Assembly: GCA_002224055.1 (NCBI GenBank)
Contig: AZLU01000028.1
Location: 111,262 to 175,261, forward strand
Source: Pezizomycotina sp. ARF18
Lineage: Eukaryota > Ascomycota
Direction of reading: 5' to 3'
DNA: 64,000 nt
How positions within the stretch are numbered: the stretch's first letter is position 1; each line of letters begins with the position of its first letter. The notes under the pieces are model-generated. The model saw nothing but the letters and a program-made list of their open reading frames with translations. It was not told the DNA's origin and ran no database searches. This document shows positions 59,247 to 64,000 of this stretch, piece after piece. The position numbers and the translations under genes are program-made.

Positions 59247-61283
59247 TTACAATTTGACAAAGTACAATAACAACAATAGAATCATGCCATCTAGCGCGGT
59301 GACAGCACTAGCACGACCTGCATTGCTGGTAGCTTGGCCAGTAGCCTCAGGTGTCGATTGAGATGACGTTCCTTTCGTAACGCCTTCTGCCTCCCGACTC
59401 CCATTATTGAACCCATTTCCTCCCAAGCTCGCCTTGCAGACATCCACATCGCCGTTTGCCATGTACTCTTTACCTCAACCGCCCTAAGCTAACATCCGAT
59501 CCTTCCTGAACTCCCTTCGCTGAAAAAGATGCATCAGTCAACGGCTTCTCCGGATAGAAAACCATTGAACCGCTCTGATCTGTCCCGTGAAGGAACACTT
59601 CAATAACGCTCCTATCGAAAACTCCGTAGATACTATAGACCCGCTGGAAGGGATGTAATCCTGCGTTGACACCACATTCGTAAATAGATCGTCGTCGAAA
59701 CCGTTCAGCTTGCCGCGGTTTATGAACACCGTTGAATAATTTCCACTGAGCTTGATACCGACCAGCAAGCGTTCGCCGCCGGAGTTTGTGAAAGTTATAT
59801 TCGCCGTTCCAGCATTTGTAGAAGTGAAGTTCGCTGAAACCATACCGCACCGCTAGAACCGCACATGGAAGCAGACGTAGTGCCGTTTCCGACACCAGAC
59901 CTTGATAACAGCGTCTTACCGAATAGAGGTGTAAGGTCTACCGGCGGGGATGAGAAACCGTAACCAAAGCTCGTCTTTTCAGCGATGCTTCGCGGGTAAA
60001 CCCATGATCGACCGCCAGTTTTCCCGCGGGCCGGTCGGAACATCATTGCAGTAGTCCAATTATTCATCCAAGATATCAAAACTGGCCTTTGCGTTGACGG
60101 ATCCTGCGCATCGTAGAAGAACTGCCCGGCGTAGCTGCGTGGACGTTAGCATGCGATGCTCAAATATAAGTTGAGAGCGGCCTTACTTATCCTTTCCCCA
60201 GTCAATCTGAGCCGTCGCCATTCCTCTCGGTACAAAATGCGTCCCATTAAAGTCACCTTCGAAGAATTCCGTAAAACTCCCACCCTGTGGGCCTCCCGGA
60301 TTAATAGATATCAAAAGAACCCATGTGATTTTTCCATCGTCCGTTTGTATTTCTACTAGGTTTGGGCATTCGTATTGTATGAAATTTCCCGGTATCCACC
60401 CGATATTAATCAGCGTCTACTTCGCTCCACTCTTTCAAATTAGAGCTGGTGTAGAATGATAACCGTAATTCGTCGCTATGCGCTACAACCATGACCCATT
60501 TTGCGTGGGTGCGTGCCAGATAACTTTGGGGTCGCGGAAGTTCGGGGAGTCAATGTCGATGACAGGATTTTTGGAGTAGCCGGCGAAGTAACCCGCCATC
60601 AGTGGAGTAGGATATCTGCTGGTTTTGATTCGTGGATGTGGCTACCGTGTAGATCGCGACAACTCGTCAGTCTAAAGTGATATTAGCTTCATGGATAAAG
60701 AATTGGTCTATGAGGGGTATATCGTACTTGGTTTGGGAAAACCCGCTAGTGTTGTTCATGTCAACGACGGCGGACCCCGAGAAGATGTAATGCCCGGGTT
60801 CCGTGACATATATGGCAATGGGATGATTGACCCAATGGTATAAATCTTTCGACGTTGCGTGACCCAATGCTGGTTACTGTACGAAGCATCGTTAGTTTCT
60901 ATCAGCTTGGTGGTAATGCTCGATGACCATTGTTCTTACCAGCAACAGTCGCAGTCGGATTGTCTAGAGTAAAACAAGAGCCGTTAGTATCCTTATCTGT
61001 GGAAGTTCAATCGCTTCGTTTATTGTCGCTACTGGCACTCACATTGATAGTATAAATGCCACGTCCCGTTAGCATCCCTGAAGCAGCCATTGGGATCGTT
61101 CATGAAATCTTGAGGTGGACTAAAGTGTATTTGCGGTCTTAAAGCTCCCGAGTAGTCTCCCTTCACGACGGTGTGCGGTCCAGCGCACGCCGGCTGCTGC
61201 GCGAACGCCCGGAAGTTGAGGAGGGAAAATAAAATCAAGTAAAACATAATGGTAGCGCCGAGGACGATAATTACGGTGAACAA
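59247..61283 (-). CDS. secreted glycoside hydrolase family 32 enzyme (invertase/inulinase type), possibly GPI-anchored, frame-broken
   Basis: ATG 61281-61283 starts [20 protein letters not shown], a signal peptide, then [20 protein letters not shown], which carries the nucleophile motif xMNDPNG. Introns 60964-61042 and 60877-60939 flank the short exon [29 protein letters not shown] and [15 protein letters not shown] follow, then NFRDPKVIW (FRDP, transition-state stabiliser) and [10 protein letters not shown] (ECP, acid/base), and [20 protein letters not shown]. The beta-sandwich half is split among frames ([27 protein letters not shown]). All three active-site motifs are present. The last 60 residues after a slip ([20 protein letters not shown], then a Ser/Thr-rich linker and [15 protein letters not shown] at 59247) look like a GPI-anchor signal. 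Hydrolyses fructosyl bonds of sucrose or fructans (family knowledge). Six or more frame slips. Confidence 0.76.
60877..60939 (-). other. intron 2 of the GH32 gene
   Basis: GTAAGA donor, AAACTAAC branch site and TACAG acceptor, 63 bp, leaving a 24-nt microexon (60940-60963). Confidence 0.5.
60964..61042 (-). other. intron 1 of the GH32 gene
   Basis: GTGAGT donor, ATACTAAC branch site and CTCTAG acceptor, 79 bp. Confidence 0.55.
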
Positions 61284-61358
61284 TTGAAATCCTCTGCTAA
61301 TGGTTCACCGGACAAGCTAGTCCATGACTTAATTCATCCGTCGCCGCTGGAGGAGATA

Positions 61359-61368
61359 TTATATAAAG
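61359..61368 (-). promoter_or_regulatory. TATA box of the GH32 gene
   Basis: TTATATAA-type sequence about 78 bp upstream of the ATG at 61283. Confidence 0.4.
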
Positions 61369-61399
61369 CACCGGCGAAGCTAATTATTAGGATAAATAA

Positions 61400-63460
61400 G
61401 TGAGTGACGTCAAAAATTATAGTGACGTTTTTCGGTGGTGTCTCGGTCTCGAGGGGCGATCCGGCACAATAACGGATACTGTCCGCGACACGGGGCTAGA
61501 GTAGAACTACCCTTGACTATGGTCGGATTTTATATCTTTATTGACTTATAGATGATAACAATTCGGTGAGAGTCCGTCGTTGAATTGGATTATTGATTTG
61601 GATTGTTGAATTGGATTTATCCATCGCCGCCTCATTTCAGCGTGAGGTTACGGCAGTTACATGATACCGAGGAAAGCTTGAAAGTCAATGATTGTGAATC
61701 GTGGGGTTTCAAGGCCACGACATCTCCAGGCTTCCCCGCGGGGGAGATCAGCATCGTATCCAATATTAATTGTGAATAAACTCAGATTCAAACCTGGATG
61801 GATATTGGAAGTATACTCGGAGCTATTCTCGGGAGAACTCTCGGGGAAAGTGGGTCCGTAGGAGATTTCTATGCTCAAGAGTGAACCTTAAAATTCTGAA
61901 TCATGAACCGAAATTTGGAGAGCAAACGAAGATCGGTGCGAAATTCCGCATTTACTTCTTTAAACGTCACGATGACATAATGCCTATTGTAAATAATAGC
62001 TCCGCGAAATATAAGTCTATAGGTCTGAACCAACATCATCGTAAGTTGATCCTTAGAGACTCTATTCGAACTGCACAGCTACCGGACCTGTCATCATCTG
62101 GCCTGAACCGTTTTGTTCGTTCAAGTTCCCTATTTCCGTTGTGCGATCAGTTCACGTTCATTCGAGATCTACCTTGATATCCTATGGATTTGTTGAATAA
62201 CCGCAACTAAAGCACATGAGTCCGAACATCCAATTAACCTCTCTCAGTATTTAGATCGCCTATGAATAGCTAACCAGCCGCCTATAACTGTGTCAATGCG
62301 CTTGATAGAAGTGGCTACTTTGACTGTAATAGTAACTCTTTAAAAAGAACGGCTGTGTATCCCGTCTGGCTATATCGACTACCGATGACTCGGGCCTGAG
62401 CGGCCCGCAATTGCTGTATTACTCAAATAACTGTAGTACTATCCAAACTGAGCAGAAGGCTAAGGTTTAAGCCCGTCGCAACTTCGGTGCCTCTGCGTTT
62501 ATTCTTTGTAAACGTCAACTTGACAGCGAAGTCAAGTCCTAGACATTCACAACCGTACCGCTTTACGCCAAGCGTAAAGCGAAAGATTTTATACTGACTA
62601 CCTGCCAAAATACATGCGCTTCGCAACCTTTGCCGTAAAATTCAGACGCCGGGAAAATCCTAGAATCAGCGAGCTGATCTGTAGTTTTAAATATCCTGTT
62701 AATGGCAATGCCATTTGACGTTGAGAAATGAATCTGCGTTGCATAGAGGAGAATAATCTATTGGAAACGGTGCTTCACCAATTTTGGAGAGTATCCTTCG
62801 CCCTACTAATTGCTGGAGCATAAGAGATCCCAGGACCCGCAATCTCGTATCGATAAAAAGCAGCCGACGGAGGAAGGACGACCATGGGTAGGCGAAGAGC
62901 ATGGTTTCTGAATCTGGAAAGTCGCAGAATCCCGCTGTTTATGCAAACAATATTGAAATGAAAACCGCCGCATATAACGGTGAGAATAATCAATGTTACA
63001 GCCCTAAATACGGCTAATATCATGAGAGAACCTCCTTTGCAACTTTTTAATAGGAACGATCCTGGTACGGTAGAAAATCCTTCTAGAAGGTCCCTCCGCG
63101 TTTGCATACACATTCTTGACGTCGTGTAAATGGCGAGAAAAAAGTTCGGGTAAAGCTTATAGTGGAAGCCTGGGTTACGAAGGGCAGATTTTTCACAGTT
63201 CTATGGTAACGAATATGAGTTCCGCACTGCAGCTTGTCCTCAGCCCTCTTACGGACTGTTTTAGATGTTCCTTGTGGTGTAGCATTTATAAAGACGCCGT
63301 CCTTGCTCGCGATAATACGAGCCTTACAGTATAAGGTACGGAAATTTCGTTTAAACAAGGAGAGACAGTGACACAAGACATCGACAATTGACAGTCTCAC
63401 GGCCCATAAAGCTTTTTCGCCGTGCATATCAGTCTAGCGGTTTACGAGGAATTAGAGATT
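61400..63460. other. intergenic stretch
   Basis: No gene supported over about 2 kb. Minus-strand open stretches at 62775-63113 and 63083-63427 contain a hydrophobic run (LIILTVICGGFHFNIVCI) but no family signal. Confidence 0.35.
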
Positions 63461-63470
63461 GATTGTGAAG

Positions 63471-63477
63471 TATAAAA
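63471..63477 (+). promoter_or_regulatory. TATA box of the FAD-linked oxidoreductase gene
   Basis: TATAAAA, 76 bp before the ATG at 63547. Confidence 0.45.
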
Positions 63478-63546
63478 CTCCCTCGGTCGGCCTCGTCTTA
63501 TCCTCATCGATCATCGCTAATCCCAAGCAAACCGACAACAATAGCA

Positions 63547-64000
63547 ATGTTCTCCAAATCAACTTCCTCGCCATCCTCGCTGCAGCAACCAGCGTCGCAG
63601 CCGACTGCAAATGCTCACCTCAAGATGCCTGCTGGCCGAAATCCGCCGACTGGACTAAACTAAACTCAACCATCTCCGGCCACCTCCTCCGCGGCGTACC
63701 TCCGGCGTCGGTCTGCTATGCCGGCGCGCTCTACAACAAAGAAGAATGTGACCGAGTTATCAAAGGATGCCGCAGCAGACGTTCCACACCTCCGATCCGA
63801 CCTCCGTGCTTTACTCCTCGTGGGCTAACGACCCGTGCCCGCCGACGACTGATCCCAGCAAGGAAAATGCATTATCGGCGGATACCCCGTCTACATCATA
63901 AATGCGACTAACGCAGAAGCTATCCAAGCCGGCGTTAATTTCGCTCGCGAGCATAACGTTCGTCTGGTTGTCAAGAACACCGGCCACGATTTTTTGGGGC
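63547..64000 (+). CDS. secreted FAD-linked oxidase, PCMH/BBE type (partial, cut by window end)
   Basis: From ATG 63547, after a one-base slip in CCAAATC, the frame reads [20 protein letters not shown], a signal peptide, then [20 protein letters not shown] and [20 protein letters not shown]. Two further slips lead to [20 protein letters not shown] and [20 protein letters not shown] then FLG at the window edge. The CWP...W..L start and [11 protein letters not shown], the pyrophosphate-binding part of the FAD domain, are typical of fungal secreted BBE-like flavoenzymes in which a His nearby holds FAD covalently. Substrate not inferable; members oxidise sugars or secondary metabolites (family knowledge). 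The C-terminal half lies outside the window. Three frame slips in 450 bp. Confidence 0.7.

Overview
The window looks like a stretch of the genome of a filamentous ascomycete (Pezizomycotina). The evidence is short introns (about 58-160 bp) with GT-AG ends and CTAAC-type branch points, TATA boxes 75-150 bp before several starts, and typical fungal families: rhodopsin-domain (SAT4-like) membrane proteins, zf-3CxxC, F-box proteins, DUF3433, GLEYA, SRPK-like kinase, NmrA-like, GH32, and small cysteine-rich secreted proteins. An LTR element carries the C-to-T signature of repeat-induced point mutation (RIP). A closer taxonomic call is not possible from sequence alone. No rRNA, tRNA or CRISPR array was seen.

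Layout. 1-2.3 kb: two tandem paralogous zf-3CxxC genes (minus). 2.8-4 kb: a small intact F-box gene and an intact 112-residue secreted protein. 5.3-16 kb: three related F-box-like genes (A1, A2 plus; A3 minus) alternating with a broken SRPK-like kinase and an NmrA-like gene. 16.4-16.7 kb: a small single-pass membrane protein. 17.26-17.92 kb: a TIR-bounded MITE with TA target duplication. 18.4-20 kb: another F-box gene. 22.2-22.6 kb: a small C2H2 zinc-finger gene. 23.5-36.1 kb: three rhodopsin-domain genes; the first is followed at its 3' end by a 4.9-kb Ty1/copia element with matched LTRs and target duplication. 38.0-38.4 kb: GC-rich repeat-like DNA. 39.5-40.2 kb: secreted GLEYA-type protein. 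42.5-43.8 kb: short-chain dehydrogenase. 44.5-46.2 kb: F-box gene. 46.8-47.8 kb: GPI-anchored cysteine-rich protein. 48.9-51 kb: DUF3433 membrane protein. 51.8-54.7 kb: possible secreted proteins. 55.3-57.1 kb: secreted polyamine-oxidase-like flavoenzyme. 59.2-61.3 kb: secreted GH32 enzyme. 63.5 kb to the end: secreted FAD-linked (PCMH-type) oxidoreductase, cut by the window edge.

Two kinds of damage recur. Single-base frame slips, often in short homopolymers, sit in otherwise well preserved coding sequence and may be assembly indels rather than biology. In the F-box A genes and a few others there are also in-frame TAG/TAA codons that look like CAG/CAA turned to stops, as RIP would do. Coordinates of broken genes are therefore envelopes, not exact CDS models.

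No operon-like pathway is evident. The content (secreted hydrolase, flavoenzymes, cysteine-rich secreted proteins, F-box and rhodopsin-domain families, transposon remains) suggests an accessory, fast-evolving region of a plant- or litter-associated fungus; that ecological reading is inference.
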